From: Oscillospiraceae bacterium
GTDB lineage: Bacteria > Bacillota > Clostridia > Oscillospirales > Oscillospiraceae
Length of the DNA stretch: 40,816 nucleotides
Direction: 5' to 3'
Assembly: GCA_017416685.1 (NCBI GenBank)
Contig: JAFQBN010000014.1
Span: forward strand, 1 to 40,816
Within the stretch, counting starts at the first letter, position 1. Every line of letters starts with the position of its first letter. The notes below the pieces were generated by a model. That model did no database searches, was not told where the DNA came from, and worked only from the letters and a program-made list of their open reading frames with translations. A program made the translations under genes and the position numbers. This document shows positions 7,704-16,379 of this stretch, one piece after another.

Positions 7704-10700
7704 ATGAAACGAGCGATGTCTTTCCTGCTGACGTTGGTTATGCTGCTGGGCATGCTGCCCGGCATGACCACGGGTGTCAGTGCAGCCCAAGCCGGTGAGC
7801 TGCAGGCCTATTACACCGCCACTAAGATGGAGGTGGACGGCAAGCTGGATGAGAGCGGCTGGCTGTTGAACCAGACCATCGGCAACGCACCGGCGGCTCT
7901 GCTGTGCGACAGCGACGGCCTGTATGTGGGTGTTCGGACCGAGGCGCTGACCGCCGAGCTGACCATCAACGGTGTGGCGGTAACGGCCAATTCCGATGCC
8001 GGTACTGTGACCGTCAACGGCAAGACCGAGGGTAAGGCTGCCCGCAACAACGCCCAGGACACTATGGAGTTTATGGTGCTGTACTCTGCGGTGGGCATGA
8101 CCTATGACCGCGCGGCTCGGGTGCCTTTTGCTATTTCTGTGGGCAAGGACAGCTTCAACGGCGAGCTGCTGCTGGCTGACCAGAAGGTTCTGCTGGCCGA
8201 GGATTTCAACGATATCACGAAGTTGCCCGGCAAACCCGGTCAGGATACCAGCGAAATTTACGCTGTGCAGGGTGAGAATGGCTCTGTCCACTACAAGTCC
8301 GGCACCCTGACCGAAGCGGGCGGCTCCATGAGCTATCCCACCTGGAAGGTGGACGGAATCGGCCTTGACCTGAACCGAGGCTTTCAGCTGTCCCTGACCG
8401 CCGACTTCAACGATTTGGCTATTCCCGACCCCGCCAATGAAAACCGTTTCCCCTTGACGGGCTTTGCCATTGATATCCGCGGCAACAGCCAAAGCCGCTA
8501 TGGTTTTCATGCCGACGAGGCGGGCAATATCTATGTATCCATGTATGTGCTGGGCAAGGAAACCACCAAGAAGGTGGATACCGGCCTTGACCTGCCTGCC
8601 AAGAACGTCAAGGTGTTCATTGATGTGAACGATGACTTTGAGTCCAAGGTGTACATCAACGGCAAGCTGGTGGGTACCTTCCCCAAGTCCGGCCGCACCC
8701 CTACCGCTGGCAACTTCAATCTGTGCGCCACCACCGTCTACCGCGGCAGCGACAGCCGCAAGACCGATGTGGAAGTGTATGACTACTTTGTGACTCAGGA
8801 TGCCCCCAACCTGCCGCTGGCGGCGGACAAGCTGCCCCGGGTGGGTATTCTGACCCAGGACGGCACCCTGTCCGAGGGCGTGTGGAACCTGTCCACCACC
8901 ATCGGCGATGGCCGTTTCGGCGTGCTGTGCGATGACCAGTACCTGTACTTCGGTCTGGAGAGTCAGCAGAGCGAGATGCGCTTCACTCTCGGCGAGCAGA
9001 CCCTGACCTGCAAGCTGGGCAAGAATCCTACCGCCGCCGTGGGCTATACCATGGGTACCACCATCAAGGGTAACGGCAAGGGACAGTACGAGGTGGCCGT
9101 TCCCCTGAACCTGCTGAACATCGAGTCCATCAGCCGGCAGAAGCTGAATATGATTGCCACCGCCGGCAGCGCCAAGCGCCAGTTTGAGCTGGTTTTGGGC
9201 GAAAAGGGACTGGTTTTGGTGGAGTATGCCCCTGCCGCCGGTGACGGCAAGCAGGATGCTACCGCCTACCTGAACACCGATACCCTGACCCTGGACGGTC
9301 AGCTGAAGGAAAACCAGTGGTATCCCAACCTGACCGCTGCTGGCCCTGCCGCCGCCCCCGCCACCGGTGTGGGTCTGCTGTGGGATGCCAGCTACCTGTA
9401 TGTGGGCGGTCAGGTGTACAGCACCAGTCAGGCCAAGGGTCTGACGCTGACCCTGAACGGCAAGACCTTTACTGCCGCCCCCGCCACGGGAACGGCCTCC
9501 GTCGGCAACTTTGTGGCCGCCGGACAGACCTTTGAGTGGCGCATTGCGCTGGAAGATGCCGGCATTGTCAGCGGCATGGAGGTGCAGGTGCCCTACGAGA
9601 TGAAGATTGAGGGCGCTGGCGGCACCAGCAAGATGTATGGCACCGCCACCCTGGCGGCGCAGACTATGGTCTTTGGCGATACCTGCCGGGATGTGAGTGC
9701 CAGGGAGTACACCAACATCACCGCCGCCAGTGTTGTCCACACCAAGTGGGCACAGGATGACGGCTTCTACAACACCAAGACCGATGCCGCCGCTTTGGGT
9801 TCCAAGAATGAAATCTACCAGCACTTCACCAGCCTGCTGAACTATGCCGGCGGCGGTGGCTATGAGCTTACAATCGATGTGACCCTGAACGACCTGCCCC
9901 ATAACGTAAACACCCTTGGCTGGCGTGGTCTGTGCTTTGAGCTGCGTGAGCCCACACTGCAGACCCGCTATAACCTGCGCAACGACGGCAAGGGTGGCGT
10001 GCTGATGGACATCCTCTATGCCCGTGATGTGGTTACCATGGACACCGGCATCAAGCTGGGTGAGCGTGCCACCATCACCATGAAGGTCAGCGAAACGCTG
10101 GTTCCCGCCATGTACGTCAACGGCGAGCTGGTGGCGACCTTCCCCACGCTGGATCGCGCCCGGTTTACCATCAATGACAACTACCACATGCCCCGTATGA
10201 TTATGCAGGTTGTCAACCACGACCGTGCCAAGAACGAGGACGGTACGCTGGGCGTGGTCAATGCCTACATCCATGACATCCGCATGGTGAAGAACGTGTA
10301 CGCCGACGTGCAGGGTATGCTGGAGGATACCGCCCTGACCCTGACCGAGGACCGGGTGCTGGGTGCCGAGAATCCCGAGAACGTGGGCAAGCTGAATCTG
10401 CCCCGTGAGCTGATTGGCAAGAGCCTGACCTGCAGCGTGGATTGGAAGGCCATCGACCGCAACACCGGCGAGGTGGCCGACTATGTGAATTTGGACACCG
10501 GCGTGGTCACCCACGGCAGCAAGCCTGTGGTCTTTGACCTGATTGCCACCATCCGCTATGAGGATGCATCCCTGACCAAGACCTTTACCTTTGCCGCGCA
10601 GGGCATTCAGGCGCAGAGCAACGTGGGCCTGATTGTTAAGGACACTAACCCCCTTGTGGGTCAGGTGACCGACTGGACGCTGAACAAGTACCTGTACTTT

Positions 10701-13598
10701 GACACCACCCGCAACAGTATCGTCTTTGACCAGGGCGCTAGTCGCCAGTTCAACACCATCAAGCTGTACGATTTGGACGAGGTGTCCCGCTTCAGCCAGC
10801 AGCACTTGGGCGTGTTCGTCAGCGATGACGGCGTTACCTATACCAAGGTGAACGGCTGGCTGCTGCAGCAGAACGGCTGTGAGTACACTATCTACAACCT
10901 GTCCGCCAAGGCCCGCTACGTGAAGGTGCACACCTACCACGACGATTTGGAGCGGGAGGGTGAGCAGCCCGGCTTCTACAACAGCCTGCAGGACATGATT
11001 ACCGTCAGCAACAACGAATTCCTGCCCGGCGCCAACGGCGCCTTTGCTCACAGCGCCCAGTACACCGTGAAGGAAAGCGGCAAGGATACGCCCGTGTATG
11101 TCAGCCTGTCCGCTTTGGGCGCCAAGGCCGGTCAGTACAAGAATGGTGCAGCAGACTTCCGCTTCACCATTGGCAACACCACCCTGGCCCACTGGTACAA
11201 CGGCAGCGACGGTTTCTACGTCCGTGTGCCCGAGGCGCCCGCTACCATCACCGCCCATTGGGGCTGTGCCTCGGCCGAGGATTTCTCCAACGCCGAGAAC
11301 GTGTTTGAGGTCAGCTACGGCAACGTGGCACTGCTTGACTTTACCATGGACTCTGACCTGTCCTCCCACGGCCGTCCCTTCACCCTGTCCAACGGCGACA
11401 TCATCGTGGTGGCCCGCCGCTTTGTCAACGGCAAGGAGGACGGCAGCTTGGCTCTGGTGCGCTCCACCGACGGCGGCCGCACCTTCGACAAAAAGAGCAC
11501 CTTGGTGGCCAAGAACATCTCCGGTGCCGCCCTCGGCTTTGGCGGCTACCTGTACGATGAGGAGATTGACCGTCTGTACGTCTTTGGCTACATAGGCTTT
11601 TCGGCGGACAGCAATGACTATCGCCTGTTCTATACCTACACCGACGACTGCGGCTACACTTGGAGCGATTGGGTTGCCCTGACCAACCCTGCTAAGGAAC
11701 CTATCAAAGATACCGACATCATCGTGCCTAATATGAAGGAGGATATCCACCGCGCCATCCTCTACTGCGACGGTATCAAGCTGCGTGAGGCGGACGGCGC
11801 CGGCCCCAACGTGGACTACGTCATCGCCTACAACGATACCGCGCAGAAGACCAAGTTCAACGTGATGACCTGCGTCTACTCCAAGGACGGCGGCAAGACC
11901 TGGCTGGCCAGCGACAACGAGCTGATGATGCCGATTAACGCAAGCAAAGAGATTGAGGATGGTGTGACCGAGCACAGCCTGATTCAGCTTAGTGACGGCA
12001 GACTGCACGTGCTATGCCGTGCCCAGCAGGACGGCAACTACTACTTCTACGAGGGCTTCTCCTCCGACGGCGGCATCACTTGGACCGGTGATTACTCCAA
12101 GGTGATTTCCGCCAATACCTCCCCCGTGGCGGTGGAGTATAATGGTGACCGCCTGCTGATGTGGTCCAGCTATAACTCCATGGGACAGAAGTCCTACCGC
12201 CGTGCCCCCATGCACATCGCTTATACCGAGGATGACTTCCGGAGCTTTGGCAAGGTAATTGACTTGACCTTCGGTACCTCTTACGATGGTCTGCACGAGA
12301 AGTACTATCACTTCACCCAGCCCGGTATCGCCATCAGCAAGGACGGCAAGGATGCTCTAGTGGCCTATTGGGATGCCAGTACCTACCGCCGCTCCGATTT
12401 GGATATCCGTGCCACCGTGGGCTTCCTGGTGGAGGATTTCGACCAGATGCTGTACCACAACAAGGGCGGCTATGAGGACTTCGAGACCTCCTCGTTGAAG
12501 TACGAGGGTTGGCTGCGCCACCTGACCGATCAGTTTGCGTTGAGCCGTGAGGAGTCCGCCTCAGGTCTGTGGTCTATGAAGCTCAACGGCACCGAGCCTG
12601 TTTACGCTACCCGTCAGCTGCCCTCTATGAAGGTGGGCACCGTGGGCGCCAAGGTCAAGGTGCCCAGCGGCAATGCCAATGACTTCTATATGTACCTGAA
12701 GGCCGGTTACAACTTCGATGGTCTGCGGCATTCGTTGGCCGCTGTGGCCTTCAGCCCCGACGGCACCATCAGCGCCGCATATCCCGACGGTAACGTGGCT
12801 TTGGCCAAGGTGACCCCCGGCAGCTGGGTGGATGTGGCCATCAGCTTTGACATCGCCGCCAACACCGGCGCCCTGTACGTGGATGGCAACAAGGTGGGCG
12901 ACATCGCCCTGAACACCTCCGCACCCCTGCTGGACAAAATGGTGGAGGATGTCATTCAGGAGATTACCTGTGTGCAGTTTGCCCAGCCCCTGCTGGCAAA
13001 CGGTCAGACCAGCTTCCTGTATGTGGATGACTTCTACGCCAACGAGCTGACCACCGCTCTGAAGCGCAACTCCGATGCCGGCTTTGCCGACGTGAAGCGG
13101 GGCGAGTGGTACTACGAGGCGGTGAACTTCGCCGTGGAAAACGGCATCATGAGCGGCTACAATGCCACCAAGTTTGGCCCCAACGATACCCTGAACCGCG
13201 CTATGGTGGTGCAGGTGCTGTACAATAAGGAGGGTCAGCCCGTCCTGAACGGCCTGACCCACAGCTTCTCCGATGTGCCTGCCACCCAGTGGTTCAACAA
13301 CGCAGTCACCTGGGGCAGCAACCGTGGCGTGGTGTCCGGGTTTGGCGGCGGTGTGTTCAAGCCCGAGGATGCGGTCACCATCGAGCAGGTGGCGGTCATC
13401 CTGCGCAACTACTCCGGCAGCCCCAACGGCAACGGCGACCTCGGCAAGGTGGGTAACCACAGCAGCTGGGCGGCCGACGCCCTGAAGTGGGCGGTGGAGC
13501 AGGGCGTCCTTGACAATGTCCCCTTCACCAACGCCACCGAACGGGCCACCCGCGCCCAAACGGCACAGATGCTGACCAACTACCTGCGCGACATCTGA
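7704..13598 (+). CDS. Giant secreted, SLH-anchored sialidase-like multidomain protein
   Basis: 1964-residue exported protein, probably a wall-bound glycan-degrading enzyme. The ATG at 7704 follows GGAGGAA and opens a signal peptide (MKRAMSFLLTLVMLLGMLPG, cleavage near VSA-AQA). Approximate order: CBM9-like module (32-160), LamG-like (162-370), CBM9-like (378-510), CBM9-like (528-650), LamG-like (655-870), atrophied Ig-like (886-970), F5/8C-like (990-1085), six-bladed propeller (1210-1590), LamG-like (1589-1780) and three SLH repeats (1789-1964). Each CBM9-like unit opens with a DG-x-L-x5-W signature. The propeller has four Asp-boxes, STDGGRTF (1254), TDDCGYTW (1313), SKDGGKTW (1393) and SDGGITW (1454), and an R1224-P-F resembling the first sialidase arginine. 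Exact specificity (sialic acid or another sugar) is not determinable. The 31 in-frame codons upstream are not used, given the ribosome site. Confidence 0.85.
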   Translation: MKRAMSFLLTLVMLLGMLPGMTTGVSAAQAGELQAYYTATKMEVDGKLDESGWLLNQTIGNAPAALLCDSDGLYVGVRTEALTAELTINGVAVTANSDAGTVTVNGKTEGKAARNNAQDTMEFMVLYSAVGMTYDRAARVPFAISVGKDSFNGELLLADQKVLLAEDFNDITKLPGKPGQDTSEIYAVQGENGSVHYKSGTLTEAGGSMSYPTWKVDGIGLDLNRGFQLSLTADFNDLAIPDPANENRFPLTGFAIDIRGNSQSRYGFHADEAGNIYVSMYVLGKETTKKVDTGLDLPAKNVKVFIDVNDDFESKVYINGKLVGTFPKSGRTPTAGNFNLCATTVYRGSDSRKTDVEVYDYFVTQDAPNLPLAADKLPRVGILTQDGTLSEGVWNLSTTIGDGRFGVLCDDQYLYFGLESQQSEMRFTLGEQTLTCKLGKNPTAAVGYTMGTTIKGNGKGQYEVAVPLNLLNIESISRQKLNMIATAGSAKRQFELVLGEKGLVLVEYAPAAGDGKQDATAYLNTDTLTLDGQLKENQWYPNLTAAGPAAAPATGVGLLWDASYLYVGGQVYSTSQAKGLTLTLNGKTFTAAPATGTASVGNFVAAGQTFEWRIALEDAGIVSGMEVQVPYEMKIEGAGGTSKMYGTATLAAQTMVFGDTCRDVSAREYTNITAASVVHTKWAQDDGFYNTKTDAAALGSKNEIYQHFTSLLNYAGGGGYELTIDVTLNDLPHNVNTLGWRGLCFELREPTLQTRYNLRNDGKGGVLMDILYARDVVTMDTGIKLGERATITMKVSETLVPAMYVNGELVATFPTLDRARFTINDNYHMPRMIMQVVNHDRAKNEDGTLGVVNAYIHDIRMVKNVYADVQGMLEDTALTLTEDRVLGAENPENVGKLNLPRELIGKSLTCSVDWKAIDRNTGEVADYVNLDTGVVTHGSKPVVFDLIATIRYEDASLTKTFTFAAQGIQAQSNVGLIVKDTNPLVGQVTDWTLNKYLYFDTTRNSIVFDQGASRQFNTIKLYDLDEVSRFSQQHLGVFVSDDGVTYTKVNGWLLQQNGCEYTIYNLSAKARYVKVHTYHDDLEREGEQPGFYNSLQDMITVSNNEFLPGANGAFAHSAQYTVKESGKDTPVYVSLSALGAKAGQYKNGAADFRFTIGNTTLAHWYNGSDGFYVRVPEAPATITAHWGCASAEDFSNAENVFEVSYGNVALLDFTMDSDLSSHGRPFTLSNGDIIVVARRFVNGKEDGSLALVRSTDGGRTFDKKSTLVAKNISGAALGFGGYLYDEEIDRLYVFGYIGFSADSNDYRLFYTYTDDCGYTWSDWVALTNPAKEPIKDTDIIVPNMKEDIHRAILYCDGIKLREADGAGPNVDYVIAYNDTAQKTKFNVMTCVYSKDGGKTWLASDNELMMPINASKEIEDGVTEHSLIQLSDGRLHVLCRAQQDGNYYFYEGFSSDGGITWTGDYSKVISANTSPVAVEYNGDRLLMWSSYNSMGQKSYRRAPMHIAYTEDDFRSFGKVIDLTFGTSYDGLHEKYYHFTQPGIAISKDGKDALVAYWDASTYRRSDLDIRATVGFLVEDFDQMLYHNKGGYEDFETSSLKYEGWLRHLTDQFALSREESASGLWSMKLNGTEPVYATRQLPSMKVGTVGAKVKVPSGNANDFYMYLKAGYNFDGLRHSLAAVAFSPDGTISAAYPDGNVALAKVTPGSWVDVAISFDIAANTGALYVDGNKVGDIALNTSAPLLDKMVEDVIQEITCVQFAQPLLANGQTSFLYVDDFYANELTTALKRNSDAGFADVKRGEWYYEAVNFAVENGIMSGYNATKFGPNDTLNRAMVVQVLYNKEGQPVLNGLTHSFSDVPATQWFNNAVTWGSNRGVVSGFGGGVFKPEDAVTIEQVAVILRNYSGSPNGNGDLGKVGNHSSWAADALKWAVEQGVLDNVPFTNATERATRAQTAQMLTNYLRDI

Positions 13599-13633
13599 TT
13601 TGCTTTCTTCATTCTCCTATTTCCACACAGGCA

Positions 13634-13674
13634 AAACCCCCGCGGTCCAAACGGACCGCGGGGGTTTGCTTTTG
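13634..13674 (+). terminator. Rho-independent terminator of the sialidase-like gene
   Basis: A perfect 15-pair stem (13634-13648 with 13653-13667, loop AAAC) is followed by a T-rich tail. It ends the transcript 36 bases after the stop codon. Confidence 0.92.
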
Positions 13675-13833
13675 TGATATGAGCGATTAACAATTGTCTG
13701 AATGGATGGTGGCGGTGCCCCACGACCTCTCATTCACGCAACATTTTTAGTTCTTGTTTTGCCCTTCATCGGCTTGAGGGTTCGGGGTTGCGGAAACGGC
13801 GAGAGCAAGGTTTCCGCGCCGCTGGTGGAGGGG

Positions 13834-14076
13834 TTATTCTTGCCCAGTGAGCCACCCCAAAGAGACACCAAGCACTTTTGCAAATATCATCAATTCATAG
13901 TCAGTGATAAAACGATCGCCAGTTTCGATCTTGCTGATAGCTTCGCGCTCAATGGTGACACCATTGACCTGCATACGAGCGGCCAAGTCCGCTTGTGACA
14001 GTCTCATGGCCGTTCTTGCCTGATGAATACGGTCACCGGAAATATTCTTTTTTCCTTCAAAATCATAAATCTTCAA
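13834..14076 (-). CDS. XRE-family helix-turn-helix repressor
   Basis: 80-residue DNA-binding protein of the Cro/CI type. The helix-turn-helix is visible in RLSQADLAARMQVNGVTIER and the following EAISKIETGDRFITDYELM, ending in the common LGVSLGWLTG. The start is the TTG at 14076, directly after AGGAGGTGACACC; the longer open frame to 14253 overlaps the divergent gene and is not used. Such small repressors usually control lysogeny modules, integrative elements or toxin-antitoxin pairs. Here it faces an 82-residue conserved protein, and both TTG starts use near-perfect ribosome sites. It is probably autoregulatory through the shared 100-base intergenic region (inference). It sits beside a partial copy of the tmRNA 3' end, which fits a mobile origin. 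Confidence 0.85.
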   Translation of the reverse strand: MKIYDFEGKKNISGDRIHQARTAMRLSQADLAARMQVNGVTIEREAISKIETGDRFITDYELMIFAKVLGVSLGWLTGQE

Positions 14077-14176
14077 GGTGTCACCTCCTATGCACCTTGA
14101 CAATAGCACTGTTTTTGCTTTATTCTGTAATAAAGATTCACATACCGTAAGAAAAAGATACATGGAGGTTGTAATT

Positions 14177-14425
14177 TTGGAGTTGTACAAAGAAATTCTG
14201 GTGCAAGCCCTGTCGCAGCAACGCGCAGAGATTATTTTCCCGGATTTGCGCATAAACGCAACACAGATTATAGAGCTGGAATGCTATAAGACTCTGAAAA
14301 AAATTAAGGCCGTCATCGAAGATGACAGCCTTGAGGATGAAAGTTGTTTCCGGAAAATCGAGGAGATTGTCTGCGTTTTCGAGGAAATGGGAAGTTCCAG
14401 TGGAGAACGGCACGATTTTGGATGA
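14177..14425 (+). CDS. Small conserved hypothetical protein, XRE-repressor partner
   Basis: 82-residue acidic protein starting LELYKEILVQALSQQRAEI and ending GSSSGERHDFG. From memory, similar short proteins ending in a GxRHDFG-like tail occur beside small XRE repressors in Clostridia. I cannot verify this here, and no function is known to me. The TTG at 14177 lies 8 bases after GGAGG (14164-14168). An in-frame ATG at 14162 has no ribosome site and would include the GGAGG in the coding region. No membrane segment or catalytic motif is seen. Divergent from the XRE gene and followed by a terminator, so it is a single-gene transcript. Confidence 0.6.
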   Translation: MELYKEILVQALSQQRAEIIFPDLRINATQIIELECYKTLKKIKAVIEDDSLEDESCFRKIEEIVCVFEEMGSSSGERHDFG

Positions 14426-14439
14426 TGTCCGCTGCGTGA

Positions 14440-14474
14440 AAAAGGCTGACTCGCTTTAAGCAAGTCAGCCTTTT
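14440..14474 (+). terminator. Terminator after the small conserved gene
   Basis: Stem AAAGGCTGACT (14441-14451) pairs with AGTCAGCCTTT (14463-14473) and ends in T residues. Those T residues also begin the 21-base repeat of the tmRNA 3' end. Confidence 0.8.
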
Positions 14475-14491
14475 GGTGGAGGCGGGGGGAG
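14471..14491. repeat. Exact 21-base copy of the tmRNA 3' end (candidate attachment-site scar)
   Basis: Positions 14471-14491 match 14674-14694 exactly and in the same orientation. The copied part covers the encoded CCA, the acceptor strand and the start of the T-arm of tmRNA, plus the first terminator T residues. Duplication of this part of tRNA and tmRNA genes is typical of tyrosine-recombinase integration. No integrase gene remains here. Confidence 0.5.
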
Positions 14492-14637
14492 GCAACCGCT
14501 TCGCGCTTGCGGTGCTTGGCGACCCAAATGCAGGGCATTTCGGTACCCGCCGGCGCACCATCCGCCTAAAAAACGATCCCCCGAATCATTTTCCTACACG
14601 GCGGATACCCTCTCAGGCTTCGACTCCCCACCGCATA
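14492..14637. other. Non-coding remnant between the two tmRNA-end copies
   Basis: No gene is supported. It holds a small hairpin AAATGC-AGG-GCATTT and, near 14610, a segment reading GGCTTCGACTCCCCACCGC. That segment resembles a tRNA-like T-arm on the plus strand but has no matching tRNA body. Confidence 0.4.
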
Positions 14638-14676
14638 AAAAAAGACGGCCATCCCGTGTGGGATGACCGCCTTTTT
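14638..14676 (-). terminator. Terminator of tmRNA
   Basis: On the minus strand GGCGGTCATCCC pairs with GGGATGGCCGTC (two G-U pairs, loop ACAC), followed by seven T. It begins right after the encoded CCA of ssrA. Confidence 0.9.
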
Positions 14677-15023
14677 TGGTGGAGGCGGGGGGAGTCGAAC
14701 CCCCGTCCGAAAACCCTTCCATGGGAACTTCTCCGGGCGCAGACGGTTATTTACATTCCCTCGTCCGGGCGTGAGCCGTCACACTCAGGGACTTGGTAGC
14801 TTCATTATGCGTGGTGCGCTCAAAGCTTTGCGCACGCACGGGTACCACTAATCGACGCCTGTTCCCGGCTCGTGGTCCTTCCGGGGCAGACGGCCGCCAT
14901 AATTAGGCAGCGATAGCGTAAGTGTTGTTCTTTAATTTATAAAGAATTGCCCGTTTTAAGGTGGCCAGGCGCCACCGCCCGCTATTCCCACTTCCGTGTC
15001 CCCGTCGAAACCGGTACGCCCCC
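14677..15023 (-). ncRNA. ssrA: tmRNA (transfer-messenger RNA)
   Basis: Rescues stalled ribosomes together with SmpB, adding a degradation tag to the nascent chain. The 5' end reads GGGGGCGTACCGGTTTCGAC, the standard tmRNA opening. The 3' end reads GGGTTCGACTCCCCCCGCC then TCCACCA, with CCA encoded. The acceptor strands GGGGGCG and CGCCTCC pair with one G-U. The tag frame ends KNNTYAIAA-stop (14903-14932). The resume codon is probably the AAG at 14932-14930 but is not certain. At 347 nucleotides it has the usual length for a one-piece tmRNA. It is the third member of a minus-strand cluster after smpB and a cyclophilin gene. I found no strong promoter in the 120 bases between the cyclophilin gene and ssrA, so it may be processed from a longer transcript. 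Confidence 0.95.
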
Positions 15024-15144
15024 TCGAGGAGCCGCTGAAAGCGGCGACGAGAGGCGGAGGCAGAAAACAACGATTACGCATTCGATGCTGCTGGGGGATT
15101 TTATTTTACCCCAGGGGAGGCGGTTGCATCCCCCGGGTGCAAAA

Positions 15145-15687
15145 TCAATACTGCTCGGGTTCGGGATAGTCCACGCCGAAGGTGTCCACGGTGACCTTGG
15201 CCATGCGCTGCACCTTGCGGGGCTTATCGTTCCAGTCGCACTTGGTGGAGGCGATGGCGTCCACCACGTCGATACCCTCGATGACCTTGCCGAAGGCGGC
15301 ATACTGGCCGTCCAGATGGGGGGCCACGTCGTGCATGATGAAGAACTGGCTGCCGGCGGAGTTGGGAGCCATGGTGCGGGCCATGGACAGCACGCCGCGG
15401 TCATGCTTGAGGTCGTTGGCAAAGTTGTTGCCGGAGAACTCGCCCTTGATGGTGTAGCCGGGGCCGCCCATGCCGGTGCCGTTGGGGCAGCCGCCCTGGA
15501 TCATAAAGCCGGGGATGACCCGGTGGAAGGTCAGGCCGTTGTAGTAGCCCTTATTGATCAGGGAAATGAAGTTGTTGACGGTGTTGGGGGCGATTTCGGG
15601 GTACAGCTCGGCACGGATAGTGCCGGTCTGGGTGCCGAAGTCGGTCTCCATTTCGATTTCAAAGGTAACAACAGGGTTCTGTGCCAT
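15145..15687 (-). CDS. Peptidyl-prolyl cis-trans isomerase, cyclophilin type
   Basis: 180-residue cytoplasmic cyclophilin that speeds cis-trans isomerisation of X-Pro bonds. Core motifs are [13 protein letters not shown] (catalytic Arg in FHRV), [27 protein letters not shown] and the segment around [14 protein letters not shown]. The usual active-site tryptophan before the final block is replaced ([11 protein letters not shown]), as is common in bacterial forms. No signal peptide is present. The ATG at 15687 lies 8 bases after AGGAG; an upstream GTG three codons earlier has no spacing for that site. It begins 31 bases after smpB and precedes ssrA on the same strand. Confidence 0.93.
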   Translation of the reverse strand: MAQNPVVTFEIEMETDFGTQTGTIRAELYPEIAPNTVNNFISLINKGYYNGLTFHRVIPGFMIQGGCPNGTGMGGPGYTIKGEFSGNNFANDLKHDRGVLSMARTMAPNSAGSQFFIMHDVAPHLDGQYAAFGKVIEGIDVVDAIASTKCDWNDKPRKVQRMAKVTVDTFGVDYPEPEQY

Positions 15688-15718
15688 GGAAAACACTCCT
15701 TTTCTTATGTGTGCCTAA

Positions 15719-16183
15719 TCAGGCGTTTCGCGACTTCATAGTGCGGTCAATCTCTCGTTTTGCATCCCGCTTGGCGGCGGACTCCCGCTTGTCATAGAGC
15801 TTTTTACCCTTGGCAAGACCCAGCTCCAGCTTGACCCGGGAATGGGTGAGATAGACGGACAGGGGGATGAGGGCAACGCCGTCCTGTTTGATCGTGCCGA
15901 ACAGACGCATGATCTCCCGCTTGTGCATGAGCAACTGCCGGGGGCGGCGGGGGTCCTTGTTGAAGATGTTGCCCTTTTCATAGGGGCTGATGTGCATGCC
16001 GTGGACGGTGAGCTGACCGTCCTTGATGATGCAGTAGGAGTCCTTAAGGTTGACGTTGCCAAGGCGGATGGACTTGACCTCCGTGCCGGCAAGGGCGATG
16101 CCCGCCTCAAATTTTTCAAGGATGAAATAGTCGTGGTAGGCCTTGCTGTTTTTGGCGATGATTTTGATGCCTTCGTTTGCCAT
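15719..16183 (-). CDS. smpB: SsrA-binding protein SmpB
   Basis: 154-residue RNA-binding partner of tmRNA, which holds the tRNA-like domain in the ribosomal A site during trans-translation. Family marks are [57 protein letters not shown] and the basic C-terminal tail [18 protein letters not shown]. The ATG at 16183 follows GGAAGGAGGTG; a 16-codon upstream extension in frame is ignored because it would cover that site. Encoded next to its RNA partner, with the cyclophilin gene between them. Transcribed from the promoter at 16217-16245. Confidence 0.97.
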   Translation of the reverse strand: MANEGIKIIAKNSKAYHDYFILEKFEAGIALAGTEVKSIRLGNVNLKDSYCIIKDGQLTVHGMHISPYEKGNIFNKDPRRPRQLLMHKREIMRLFGTIKQDGVALIPLSVYLTHSRVKLELGLAKGKKLYDKRESAAKRDAKREIDRTMKSRNA

Positions 16184-16216
16184 GGCGGACACCTCCTTCC
16201 CCAAAAGGTAGTTTGC

Positions 16217-16245
16217 ATTATAACATGACACCGGGCAAAAAACAA
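16217..16245 (-). promoter_or_regulatory. Sigma-A promoter of smpB
   Basis: Minus strand TTGTTT (16240-16245) and TATAAT (16217-16222) with a 17-base spacer. Confidence 0.75.
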
Positions 16246-16303
16246 GGGGAAGGGACGGGGTTTGCGGTTGTTGGCGGGATAAATATATTTTTTTGTTTTT
16301 ATA

Positions 16304-16332
16304 TTGAAAAAGGACAGCGCAATCCGTATAAT
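16304..16332 (+). promoter_or_regulatory. Sigma-A promoter of the Gfo/Idh/MocA gene
   Basis: TTGAAA (16304-16309) and TATAAT (16327-16332) with a 17-base spacer, 42 bases before the first start candidate. It lies back to back with the smpB promoter. Confidence 0.85.
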
Positions 16333-16379
16333 CGAGTTATAAAGATCCGGGGTGACCGGAACGGATAGGAGAAATGAAA

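Noticed and set aside
7644-12008. Long minus-strand open frame opposite the sialidase-like gene (about 1450 codons), and a second at 12561-13559
   Set aside because: The translation is Gly/Val/His-rich filler with no domains. The plus strand has a signal peptide, Asp-boxes and SLH repeats. It is an antisense shadow of biased codon use.
14600-14637. Possible plus-strand tRNA ending in TTCGACTCCCCACCGC
   Set aside because: No D-arm, anticodon arm or matching acceptor strand could be found upstream.
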